NCBI GenBank assembly: GCA_046483125.1
Contig: JAWODU010000062.1
Coordinates: 1-20,452 of the forward strand
Reading direction: 5' to 3'
Length of the DNA: 20,452 bases
Source: JAWODU01 sp046483125
GTDB taxonomy: Bacteria; Verrucomicrobiota; Kiritimatiellia; UBA8416; JAWODU01
The notes under the pieces were generated by a model. It had not been told where the DNA came from, ran no database searches, and saw only the letters and a program-made list of their open reading frames with translations. Positions 1-6,581 of this stretch are shown one piece after another (positions within the stretch are counted from its first letter, which is position 1; the number at the start of each line of letters is the position of its first letter). Made by a program: the position numbers and the translations under genes.

Positions 1-77
1 TCATATTGTTTGCGGGCCAGCCGACGTTCAATTCTTTCCTTGCGGTTACGGATGATTTTGCGGTAGGATCTGCTCAC
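1..77 (-). CDS. Partial basic protein, possibly a transposase N-terminus
   Basis: Leftward gene cut by the window edge; only the first 25 codons are visible. Translation starts at a GTG (77-75) preceded by the purine-rich AAAGGGGG at 93-86 with 8 nt spacing, which decides the start. The visible peptide begins VSRSYRKIIRNRKERIERRL and is extremely rich in Arg and Lys. From memory, this style of opening resembles the N-terminus of IS1380-type (DDE) transposases found in environmental bacteria, but 25 residues are too few to prove it. A ribosomal or nucleic-acid-binding protein is an alternative. It overlaps a 29-codon ORF by four bases (GTGA). Confidence 0.4.
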   Translation of the reverse strand, partial: MSRSYRKIIRNRKERIERRLARKQY

Positions 78-163
78 TTGAAATGCCCCCTTTCATTGGT
101 TTTTGTGGTTTTCAATATCTTTACTTTAACCAATACTGGCGGGCATTTCGAGTTTTTAGTCAT
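74..163 (-). CDS. Small ORF (29 aa) overlapping the left-edge gene
   Basis: A 29-codon leftward reading frame starts at ATG 163 and ends in a TGA that overlaps the GTG start of the next gene in the arrangement GTGA. The overlap is the usual signature of translational coupling. The purine run AGAAAGG at 170-164 directly abuts the ATG, which is too close for an ideal ribosome-binding site. The peptide is Lys/Thr-rich, with one Cys and no recognised domain. It could be a leader peptide, the first ORF of a mobile element, or a chance frame. Confidence 0.25.
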   Translation of the reverse strand: MTKNSKCPPVLVKVKILKTTKTNERGHFK

Positions 164-228
164 CCTTTCTCTAATTAAATCGCGCTTGTATGAGGACTAG
201 GTGTCCCTGCTCTCCCGTCTTGATCATA

Positions 229-370
229 ATCTTAATCCCAATCTTAATCTCCCCCTTTGTCATCTGTGACCACCTTGGGCAGTGCTCTTAGGATCCTGTA
301 GATCCGGTAGATCCTGTCTAAAAGTCTTCTCCCTTCCCATCTTAATCCCAATCTTAATCTCCCCCGTTGT
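229..370. repeat. Duplicated 32-bp extragenic sequence
   Basis: Positions 229-260 and 339-370 match at 31 of 32 bases: 27 identical bases (229-255 versus 339-365), one T/G difference, then TTGT. Each copy contains ATCTTAATC twice, so the unit is itself an imperfect internal repeat ending in a C5 run. The copies are in direct orientation, 110 bp apart, in the gene-free stretch 164-471. This looks like an extragenic repeat family or a recombination scar; no coding potential is seen. Confidence 0.75.
292..318. repeat. Three tandem 9-mers (GATCCTGTA type)
   Basis: Three contiguous 9-base units lie between the two copies of the 32-bp repeat: GATCCTGTA (292-300), GATCCGGTA (301-309) and GATCCTGTC (310-318). 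Each of the outer two differs from the middle one by one or two bases. The function is unknown; the arrangement suggests a composite extragenic repeat element rather than a regulatory site for the downstream gene. Confidence 0.65.
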
Positions 371-415
371 TTTGTGAGTTGCTTCGGTATTGCGTGGAAA
401 TGCCTTAAGTGTTCG

Positions 416-444
416 TTGACTGGCGGGGGCGGCGGGGTTAATCT
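416..444 (+). promoter_or_regulatory. Candidate sigma70-type promoter of the flippase-like operon
   Basis: TTGACT at 416-421 is followed after exactly 17 bases by TAATCT at 439-444, a good -35 and a weaker -10. The predicted transcript would begin near 451, leaving a leader of about 20 nt before ATG 472. It is the only reasonable match between the repeats and the gene. Confidence 0.4.
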
Positions 445-471
445 CTCCAGGGTGGGAACTGGGAAGTGTTA

Positions 472-1512
472 ATGAGCAGGTTCGGCAAGGTTATAATTCT
501 GCTGTTCGTGTCCGCGCTTATCCTGGCGGCAATGGTGTACATCGTCGGCTTCGAGGAAACCATGGGCACCGTAAAGGAAGCGGGCGCGACGGCTTTTCTT
601 GCGCCGGGAGCGGTCATGCTCCTGTTTATCGTGTCGCATGCCGGCGTGCTGGCGGCGCTGGGCAGGCCCATCGGGCACCGCGTCGGGATGCTTACGCTGA
701 TGAAGGCGGTAACGGTCGGACTGGCCACGAATATAATCACTCCTTCAACCTATCTTGGAGGCGAACCGGTCAAGGTGCTTTACCTTCGGGAGAAGACGAA
801 AAAGCCCTACTCGGAGATCACCGGCACTATCGTGCTGGCGAAATACCTCGAGGCGTTGTCCTTTATCCTGGTTCTGGGGCTGAGCATTATTGCCGTGGTT
901 ATAGGTTTCGGCGCCGACCTGTTCCGGCCCCCGAACCTGCCGCTCGGTATTGGTCTGCTGGTCGCGGCGGCGGCGATTGTTTCAAGCGTTGTGCTGTGTA
1001 TTTCACTGTTTCGCCGATGGACGCCGCTTACCGGACTGACCGGACTGGCGCACCGGTTCTGGCCGAAGAGACGTTTCATAAAACGGCTGTGTGTTCGCGT
1101 GCGGAATATGGAATATCAGGTTTCGCACGTGTTCAGGAAGGAGGTCAGCGCGGTTTTGACGGCGGTGTGCCTGTTTGTTCTGACGAACGTGATGTTTTTT
1201 TCGAAGCCGCTTATATTCTTTTTCCTGGGCTGGCATATCGGGCTGAAACTGAGTGACTTGAGCCTGATATTCGTGGCCTCGCAGGTACTGCTGGCGGGAC
1301 AGCTTACCCCCAGCGCGGTGGGCACCCTTGACGGCGGATTGCTGGCCATCGTGAGTCTGGCCGACATTCCGATAACGGGCCCGCATTGCGCGGCTTTCCT
1401 CCTTTGCCTGCGTTTCTGGGACGCGGTTGCAGTGGCCATAGGGGCAATACTGGGTACGAGAATGGGCATACGCATAGTGGAGAAGAATGGAGAAAAAGAG
1501 GAAAAAGTCTGA
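472..1512 (+). CDS. Flippase-like membrane protein (LPG_synthase_TM / UPF0104 family)
   Basis: Integral membrane protein of 346 aa with about eight hydrophobic segments. The family hallmark is seen near residues 85-110, where a polar TPSTYLGGEPVKV stretch follows a membrane helix, and near residue 285, where LTPSAVGTLDGG corresponds to the family's PGGLG loop. Relatives include the transmembrane domain of lysylphosphatidylglycerol synthase and YbhN/AglD-type proteins, generally linked to lipid or polyprenyl-lipid translocation; the substrate here cannot be read from sequence. ATG 472 was chosen because GGGAAG lies just upstream at 461-466; GTG 466 (two codons earlier) is also possible. Its 3' end overlaps the next gene by 26 nt, so they are probably co-translated. 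Confidence 0.8.
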   Translation: MSRFGKVIILLFVSALILAAMVYIVGFEETMGTVKEAGATAFLAPGAVMLLFIVSHAGVLAALGRPIGHRVGMLTLMKAVTVGLATNIITPSTYLGGEPVKVLYLREKTKKPYSEITGTIVLAKYLEALSFILVLGLSIIAVVIGFGADLFRPPNLPLGIGLLVAAAAIVSSVVLCISLFRRWTPLTGLTGLAHRFWPKRRFIKRLCVRVRNMEYQVSHVFRKEVSAVLTAVCLFVLTNVMFFSKPLIFFFLGWHIGLKLSDLSLIFVASQVLLAGQLTPSAVGTLDGGLLAIVSLADIPITGPHCAAFLLCLRFWDAVAVAIGAILGTRMGIRIVEKNGEKEEKV

Positions 1513-1831
1513 CGCAGGTGGCATACTGAAACAGCTTTCCGGGAGAGCCAGACGTCTGTATCTCGGCGTATTTCGTAAAGACTATGTAATATCCAGTCTG
1601 AAACGGCGGCGGGGGCGGTGCCTGCGCTGCGGGGCGTGTTGTAGAATGGGCATCAGATGCAGATACCTTGATTACGACTCCGGGGGACTGGCATTGTGCA
1701 GGGTATATGACCGTCGTCTGTCGCCGAACTGCCGGAACTTCCCGATCGACGAACGAGACCTGGCGGACAGAGACGCGGTGATGCCGGATGTTCCGTGCGG
1801 CTACACGTTTAAAGAGGCTGACGACAAATGA
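1487..1831 (+). CDS. YkgJ-like cysteine-cluster protein
   Basis: A 114-aa soluble protein with a compact cysteine cluster: Cys45, 48, 51, 52, 58, 71 and 82, plus Cys104 near the C-terminus. The core CLRCGACCR followed by a second CRVY...NCRNFP block is typical of the YkgJ/CxxCxxCC family (PF03692), which is presumed to bind zinc or an Fe-S cluster and has no settled function. The N-terminal 45 residues are strongly basic. The gene starts inside the end of the flippase-like gene (26-nt overlap) and ends in an ATGA overlap with malic enzyme, so it is the middle gene of a coupled operon. Domain assignment is firm from the cysteine spacing; its role is unknown. Confidence 0.75.
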   Translation: MEKKRKKSDAGGILKQLSGRARRLYLGVFRKDYVISSLKRRRGRCLRCGACCRMGIRCRYLDYDSGGLALCRVYDRRLSPNCRNFPIDERDLADRDAVMPDVPCGYTFKEADDK

Positions 1832-3138
1832 AGATTACCAGAGAAGAAATACTTTCGTACCACCTGGGCGGAAAAGTGGGACTCAGGCTTCTCAAGGAGC
1901 TGAAAACTCAAAAACAATTGTGCATGGCCTATACGCCCGGCGTTGCCGAACCCGTGCGGGAAATCGTGAGCAGGCCCGAAACGGTGCGGAAGTACACGGC
2001 AAAATCAAATCTTGTGGCGGTGGTTTCCGACGGCACGGCCGTGCTGGGCCTTGGAGATACCGGAGCGGCGGCGAGTATTCCGGTGATGGAAGGCAAGGCC
2101 GTGCTTTTCAAGGCTTTCGGGGACGTTGACGGCTGGCCGGTGCCCCTTGCGCGTTGCCGGGCCGGGGGGCGGGACCGGGGACCCACGGACCCGGAACGGC
2201 TGATAGCTTACGTTAAGGCTCTCGAACCGATGTACGGAGGCATCAATCTTGAAGACATCGCGGCGCCTCACTGTTTCGAAATCGAGGACCGCCTTGACGC
2301 GGAACTGGATATTCCGGTTTTTCACGACGACCAGTGGGGAACCGCGGTAATAACGCTTGCGGGTGTCATGAACTACTGCAGGCTCTGCGGGCGCGACATG
2401 CCTGAGCTTTCGGTCGTGATCAACGGAGCCGGCGCCGCCGGTATCCGCATAGCCGAGGTCCTGAAAACCGCGGGAGCAGACAGGGTCACAGTGTGCGACT
2501 CCAGGGGCGTTATCGGGACGGACAGGAAGGACCTGACCGGTAAAAAACGCGAACACGCTGTGGATACGGATATCAGGACCGTTGATGAAGCCATGAAAAA
2601 CGCGCACGTGTTTATCGGAGTTTCGACTGGCGGGTGCATAAAACCCGAGCAGGTAGTTTCCATGGCCGAGTACCCGGCAATATTCGCCATGGCGAATCCG
2701 GACCCGGAAATTCTGCCGGAGGAAGTCGCCTCGGAGATGAAAGACCGTCCCTACGTGATGGCAACGGGCCGTTCGGACTACCCCAATCAGGTCAACAACG
2801 TACTGGGTTTCCCTTTCCTGTTCCGCGGTGCCCTGGACGCCGGCGCGAGCACAATCAACATGTCTATGAAGATCGCGGCGGCCGAGGCCCTGGCGGCGCT
2901 GGCCAGAGAACCCGTGACGCGCGAAATAAAAGAGCTTTACGGAAGTGAAACGGATCTGGAATTCGGAAACAATTACGTTATACCAAAGCCTTTCGATGAG
3001 CGGCTTTTTGTCGAGGTGCCGTGCGCGGTGGCCGAAGCGGCCGTGAAGTCCGGCGACTGTCCTTTTATAAACATAGCGCAATACAGGCGAAAACTCGGTG
3101 AACGCAACGATGAAAGACGGGGCTTGTCCGGGGCTTGA
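1828..3138 (+). CDS. Malic enzyme (oxaloacetate-decarboxylating malate dehydrogenase)
   Basis: A 436-aa single-domain-set malic enzyme converting malate to pyruvate and CO2 with NAD(P)+. Seen directly: YTPGV with Tyr35 near the N-terminus, the conserved SDGTAVLGLGD block (residues 67-77), Lys90 and Lys95 in GKAVLFK, metal-binding GINLEDIAAP (Glu142, Asp143) and HDDQ (Asp167, Asp168), then a Rossmann GAGAAG at 200-205. Two local oddities: the usual HDDQHGT reads HDDQWGT, and about ten extra residues rich in Arg/Gly sit at 108-120. There is no C-terminal phosphotransacetylase-like domain, unlike E. coli MaeB, so this is the short form. NAD versus NADP use is not determined. Start ATG overlaps the previous stop (ATGA), with AAAGAGG at 1810-1816 as the ribosome-binding site. 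Confidence 0.93.
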   Translation: MKITREEILSYHLGGKVGLRLLKELKTQKQLCMAYTPGVAEPVREIVSRPETVRKYTAKSNLVAVVSDGTAVLGLGDTGAAASIPVMEGKAVLFKAFGDVDGWPVPLARCRAGGRDRGPTDPERLIAYVKALEPMYGGINLEDIAAPHCFEIEDRLDAELDIPVFHDDQWGTAVITLAGVMNYCRLCGRDMPELSVVINGAGAAGIRIAEVLKTAGADRVTVCDSRGVIGTDRKDLTGKKREHAVDTDIRTVDEAMKNAHVFIGVSTGGCIKPEQVVSMAEYPAIFAMANPDPEILPEEVASEMKDRPYVMATGRSDYPNQVNNVLGFPFLFRGALDAGASTINMSMKIAAAEALAALAREPVTREIKELYGSETDLEFGNNYVIPKPFDERLFVEVPCAVAEAAVKSGDCPFINIAQYRRKLGERNDERRGLSGA

Positions 3139-3163
3139 CATATGGAGCCACGTTGTCGATAAT
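3135..3163 (+). promoter_or_regulatory. Strong sigma70-type promoter for tRNA-Cys and the outer-membrane protein
   Basis: TTGACA (3135-3140, perfect -35) and GATAAT (3158-3163, 5 of 6) are separated by 17 bases. Transcription would begin near 3170, about 78 bp before the tRNA. The -35 hexamer contains the TGA stop codon of malic enzyme, so the promoter is embedded in the end of that gene. Confidence 0.7.
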
Positions 3164-3247
3164 AGGCGTCAAAGGATGGTGAGGGCCGGAGAGTCGAGAA
3201 GGCGGAACCGGCCGTGCCGGGGCGTACTGAGAGAAGGCACACCGCGT

Positions 3248-3321
3248 GGCGCGATGGCCGAGTGGTTAGGCACGGGTCTGCAAAACCTGCTACACCGGTT
3301 CGATTCCGGTTCGCGCCTCCA
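3248..3321 (+). tRNA. tRNA-Cys (GCA), CCA encoded
   Basis: A full cloverleaf can be folded by hand. The acceptor stem GGCGCGA (3248-3254) pairs with TCGCGCC (3311-3317) over all seven positions. The D arm has GCC/GGC, and the anticodon stem CGGGT/ACCTG has one G-T wobble. The anticodon loop CTGCAAA places GCA at 3280-3282, and the T arm is ACCGG-TTCGATT-CCGGT. The discriminator base is T (3318), the identity base expected for tRNA-Cys, and CCA is encoded at 3319-3321. It lies downstream of a near-consensus promoter and only 21 bp before the next coding sequence, so tRNA and mRNA may share a transcript. Confidence 0.95.
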
Positions 3322-3342
3322 AATATTAAAGGAGGATACAGC

Positions 3343-3990
3343 ATGAAGTTGTCTCATATTTTCTTTGCCGCAGTTCTTTCCGTTGCGTCGGCCGCGGACG
3401 GGCTCGCAATCGACAGGGGAGCGGACTCGATCGAGTCGGTTAATGTGACTCTGGCATCTTACGAAGACCTGGAAGAAACAGGCATATTCATAAACAGCGA
3501 AACCGCCGTTCCGACCGTCGGGGAGAATATTGGTTTTCTGCTGGCCCTGGGCTATGACGTGGTTTCGGAAGATGGCGTTTCCGACGACGGGCATTGCTGG
3601 CTGGTGGAGATGGGACTTAAATTCTACATGTCCGATCTTCTCAGTGTCCAGTTTACAGGAGAGCACAGGGAGTACGACCTGCCGAACAACAGGAAGACCG
3701 ATATGAATGCCTTTTCCGCGGATACCAGGCTGAGATTCTACAGCGCTTTCGGCGCCATTTCCCCTTACGTGTCCGGCGGCGCGAAGATCCAGTTCGGGGA
3801 CCAGCCGATAACTACCGAGAACTTCAGCGCGTTGGTGGTGGAGGCTAACGTGGGTTGTGATTTCCTGATGAAGCAGGATATGGCTATCAACATCGAGGGC
3901 GGCTACTGCGAATCCGAGAATCTTTCCGGCGATCCAGAGTTCGCCGACGGCTGGCTGGTGAACATCGGCATGAAGTATTACTGGGAGTAA
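3343..3990 (+). CDS. Small outer-membrane beta-barrel protein
   Basis: A 215-aa exported protein. The first 22 residues form a Sec signal peptide (MKLSHIFFAAVLSVASAADG, cleavage around residue 18-22). The rest alternates polar and hydrophobic residues in short strands with Gly and aromatic residues, ending GMKYYWE, as in small 8-stranded barrels of the OmpA/OmpW/PagL size class; no enzymatic motif is seen. A longer in-frame extension back to 3214 would run through the tRNA, so the start is fixed at ATG 3343 by AAAGGAGG at 3328-3335 with 7 nt spacing. It probably shares the promoter at 3135. The function is unknown; the barrel call rests on composition, signal peptide and length. Confidence 0.75.
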   Translation: MKLSHIFFAAVLSVASAADGLAIDRGADSIESVNVTLASYEDLEETGIFINSETAVPTVGENIGFLLALGYDVVSEDGVSDDGHCWLVEMGLKFYMSDLLSVQFTGEHREYDLPNNRKTDMNAFSADTRLRFYSAFGAISPYVSGGAKIQFGDQPITTENFSALVVEANVGCDFLMKQDMAINIEGGYCESENLSGDPEFADGWLVNIGMKYYWE

Positions 3991-4004
3991 GCCTGACCTA
4001 TTCA

Positions 4005-4140
4005 TCAACTTTCCCAGTTGACGAACAGGTCACTATGGCGCAACAGGTTGCGCCAGTGACGTGATGCAAACCGTTTTCACGGTTTGCAGACGTGGCTTAC
4101 CCCGTTTGTTCGCGGCAAAGCCGCGAATAATCCAGGTAAG
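4005..4140. repeat. Cluster of four consecutive hairpins
   Basis: Inverted repeats follow one another in the 257-bp gene-free gap 3991-4247. H1: TCAACT/AGTTGA (4005-4021). H2: GTCACT (4029-4034) with AGTGAC (4055-4060) and GGCGCAAC (4037-4044) with GTTGCGCC (4047-4054), 14 pairs with a 2-nt bulge. H3: TGCAAACCGT (4065-4074) with ACGGTTTGCA (4079-4088), loop TTTC, extendable by ACGT on both sides. H4: TTCGCGGC (4109-4116) with GCCGCGAA (4120-4127), itself enclosed by CTTACC (4096-4101) and GGTAAG (4135-4140). None is followed by a T tract, so these are not ordinary intrinsic terminators. They could be a structured 3' UTR that stabilises the upstream mRNA, a repetitive palindromic element, or a small RNA. 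Confidence 0.65.
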
Positions 4141-4204
4141 GGATTCCCGGTCCGGCCGCCTCAGGGGTAAAAGCCTTGTTCTCCGCGGCACCCCTCCCTA
4201 TCCC

Positions 4205-4240
4205 TTCGCTTGAAGAATCCTTCCCGATATACTAAATATT
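4205..4240 (+). promoter_or_regulatory. Candidate promoter of the glycan module, very short leader
   Basis: An AT-rich stretch TATACTAAATATT (4228-4240) stands out just before ATG 4248. TATACT (4228-4233) has TTCGCT 17 bp upstream (4205-4210). Alternatively AATATT (4235-4240) would put the transcription start at or next to the ATG, a leaderless arrangement. No Shine-Dalgarno-like sequence precedes ATG 4248, which favours the short-leader view. Confidence 0.35.
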
Positions 4241-4247
4241 AGCGGTT

Positions 4248-6581
4248 ATGAATCTTCCTTTAATCGGTGTGGGTCGGGTGGTATTCCCGTTTTTACTGTT
4301 GGCGGCAGTGTGTGCCGAAGCCGGGTCTGATATGAAGTGGGTCAGGCCTGATTTGGATTCACGCGTGGTTTTTGACATTCCCGAAGAGGCAGGGATGTCT
4401 TTGCTGATCGAAGTCGCGGCGGGAAACGAACTGGCGGCAAATCTGAGTTTCGCCGCCCGCGGGCCGGGCAACCGTCCGGTGCGGCACCAGGTTGTATACG
4501 CCGACGAAAAAAAAGCCGCCGTTGTGGTGGAAGTGGAGCCGGGCCCTGGCAAAGGAGGATATAGCCTGTACTACGGCTCCCCGTCGCACGATTCCCCGGG
4601 GGAGCCGTCGAATGACGGACCGCTCGCGTTGTTGCCCGTGGTTCTTCAAGTGCACGAACATAAAGGCGAATCCGTGCCGGATACGTGGCCGAAGATGCGT
4701 TACCTTTACCTTAACTCGGGCGACCTGGTGACCGTTTCCAGATGTCACCACCTGGGAGACCTGGAGTCCGAGGGTGAAGGCATCATCGAATACATCATCA
4801 GCGAAAGGCTCGGGGGGCGTAAGGGCCGGAGTCGGCGCCGCAAAGCGAAAGAACTGCGGTCGAAGCGCTGGATCGCGAGGGCGAAGTTTACCGTGGTCTG
4901 CCCGGTTGGAGGCGCTTACCGGTTCGCGGTTGACAGCAAAGACTCGGCTTTCCTTCTTGTGGACAATCAACCCGCCGCAAGCCGTCGGGGCCGCCACGAA
5001 CCGGGAAGCTGGCGCAGTGACAGGGTTCTGGAACTTGAGGCCGGTCCGCATACCGTGGATATATACAACTCCTGGAAAGGCGGCCTTTTCCTGGACGCGG
5101 GATGGCAGGTTCCGGGCAGTGACGAGATAACGGCTATCCCGCATGCGGCGATACAGCCCGGCGCCCGGCCGGAAGAATGGAGAATTGAGAAAAAGGACAG
5201 ATCGATTCATCCGGCTTTTTCCTTCCGGAAAGAGCAGGCGTATTCCTTTTGCGGGTCCGGTCCGGTGTTTCTTCCCGTAAGGTTCAGGAACCGGACCGTG
5301 AAGTGGGGCGGCGGGGGAACGGAGTGGCGCTGGAAGTTCAGCGACGAAAAAAACAAGGAACCGTCTGAAAAGGCGTGGAGCAGAAGCAACAGCGTCGTTC
5401 ATGTTTTCGCGGAGCCGGGACTTCACCGCGCCGTTCTGGAGGTGCGCGGGGACAAAGGAGAAGTGGAAGTATGCAGTCGAAGTGTGGATCTGAGACTCGT
5501 TGAGCCGAAAATTATCCCGCTGGCGGCTCGGCTGGAGTCGGTCCCTCCGGTATGCTACCCGGAGGACCCCGTGGAACCGGTCCTGAACCTGCGTTGCGGC
5601 GTTCCGGATTTCCGCGGCCTAACAGTGAAATGGGAAGCGCGAACTGTTGCCGCCGCGCGGGAAACCGAAACCGGAGACGTGGGATCGGAGAACGGAGAAA
5701 ATACGACGGAAGAGCGGGACGTGTTTTTTGAAGAGGGCTCGGCGTACGTTAAGCCGGGAAAGTGGAAAGCCGGCGAATTGTCCGCTCTGGAATGGTCCCT
5801 GCGCCATGAAGGCAGGGTTGTTCTTTCGGGACGGACGCTGTTCCGCAGAACACCTTTTTCAGAAGTCCCGGCTTACGCGAAAGCCGACGCCCTGTACGGT
5901 TCTTCGGGCGAACGGATGGTGCTGGTACCGGGTCGTGAGGCCTGCGGGCGGCGGAATTCAGGACCTTTATCTTTACGGAAACAAACCGGCAGAATACTGT
6001 GGGTGGACGATAGCGTGGGCTTCTTCAAAAACGACGGGGATCTGAAGCAGGCGGTTGATGCCGGGATGCTGAGTGTTGTGGAGTCACGGCTTGAGGCGGA
6101 TGTGCGTTATGCGTCACTGCGCCGGAAATCGGGCATGGAGGAAATTTACAGTCCGCTTGAGAAACTGGCGGCCGTGCCCGGAATGGTGGAACCGGAAGAT
6201 GACGTTGTGGTCCTGAGTGTCGGAGGCGAGGATATCGCGATTTCGGTTTCTCCGGCGGCTTTTGAACGTTACGCGGCCGCTTTAAGCGACCTTCTGGGCG
6301 GCACAAAAGGATGCCGGGTGATATGGGCCACGCCGGTCGCGAGGCCGGAGGAAGCGGCAGGGCTGAGGCCGTTTGCCGCCGCCGTGTTGAGAGTGGCGGA
6401 CGCCAGAAACATTCCGGTCGCCGATCTGTACAGCGCTTTTCTGTGGGCGGCAATGGAGCAGAGGTTTCCGTTCGAGGTAAGGGGACGCGGTCTCAGCCGG
6501 TCCGGGCGGGAACTGGCGGGCCGGATCATTGCCTCGGCGATATCGGATATGAAAAAAGACACAGGGTCAACCGGGCGGTAA
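4248..6581 (+). CDS. Exported multidomain protein: DUF2341-like, PA14-like, PKD-like, SGNH-like
   Basis: A 777-aa protein with a Sec signal peptide (about residues 1-25, hydrophobic core VVFPFLLLAAVCAEA). Residues 28-120 form a beta-rich region ending in SLYYGSP, like DUF2341. Residues about 205-310 look PA14-like (YRFAVDSKDSAFLLVD, then a GPHTVDIYNSW strand pair), suggesting carbohydrate contact. Residues about 340-435 look PKD-like (WRWKFSDE ... HVFAEPG). Residues 580-770 have the layout of an SGNH/GDSL hydrolase. However, block I reads WVDDS (Ser589) instead of GDS, block III reads VGGED (658-662) instead of GxND, and the C-terminal Asp-x-x-His is replaced by RGLSRSG, so catalysis is doubtful. 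A strongly basic RKGRSRRRKAK segment lies near residue 195. The stop overlaps the GT2 start by one base. Domain names are by eye; the exported status is firm. Confidence 0.65.
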   Translation: MNLPLIGVGRVVFPFLLLAAVCAEAGSDMKWVRPDLDSRVVFDIPEEAGMSLLIEVAAGNELAANLSFAARGPGNRPVRHQVVYADEKKAAVVVEVEPGPGKGGYSLYYGSPSHDSPGEPSNDGPLALLPVVLQVHEHKGESVPDTWPKMRYLYLNSGDLVTVSRCHHLGDLESEGEGIIEYIISERLGGRKGRSRRRKAKELRSKRWIARAKFTVVCPVGGAYRFAVDSKDSAFLLVDNQPAASRRGRHEPGSWRSDRVLELEAGPHTVDIYNSWKGGLFLDAGWQVPGSDEITAIPHAAIQPGARPEEWRIEKKDRSIHPAFSFRKEQAYSFCGSGPVFLPVRFRNRTVKWGGGGTEWRWKFSDEKNKEPSEKAWSRSNSVVHVFAEPGLHRAVLEVRGDKGEVEVCSRSVDLRLVEPKIIPLAARLESVPPVCYPEDPVEPVLNLRCGVPDFRGLTVKWEARTVAAARETETGDVGSENGENTTEERDVFFEEGSAYVKPGKWKAGELSALEWSLRHEGRVVLSGRTLFRRTPFSEVPAYAKADALYGSSGERMVLVPGREACGRRNSGPLSLRKQTGRILWVDDSVGFFKNDGDLKQAVDAGMLSVVESRLEADVRYASLRRKSGMEEIYSPLEKLAAVPGMVEPEDDVVVLSVGGEDIAISVSPAAFERYAAALSDLLGGTKGCRVIWATPVARPEEAAGLRPFAAAVLRVADARNIPVADLYSAFLWAAMEQRFPFEVRGRGLSRSGRELAGRIIASAISDMKKDTGSTGR

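Noticed and set aside
6..200. 64-codon plus-strand frame at the left edge
   Set aside because: Opposite a minus-strand start with a strong ribosome-binding site; no start signal of its own and no domain.
2005..3141. 378-codon frame antisense to malic enzyme
   Set aside because: It lies wholly opposite a conserved enzyme; its translation is rich in His/Arg with no domain, typical of a GC-rich shadow frame.
3214..3342. Longer N-terminus for the outer-membrane protein
   Set aside because: The extension reads through tRNA-Cys and would bury the signal peptide; AAAGGAGG fixes the start at 3343.
4359..5426. 355-codon antisense frame inside the exported multidomain protein
   Set aside because: Low-complexity Arg/Pro-rich translation without ribosome-binding site; the sense frame has a signal peptide and domains.
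6311..6580. 90 extra codons at the start of the GT2 gene
   Set aside because: They overlap the 3' part of the preceding gene, have no GT2 content, and the TAATG junction at 6579-6583 gives a natural start.
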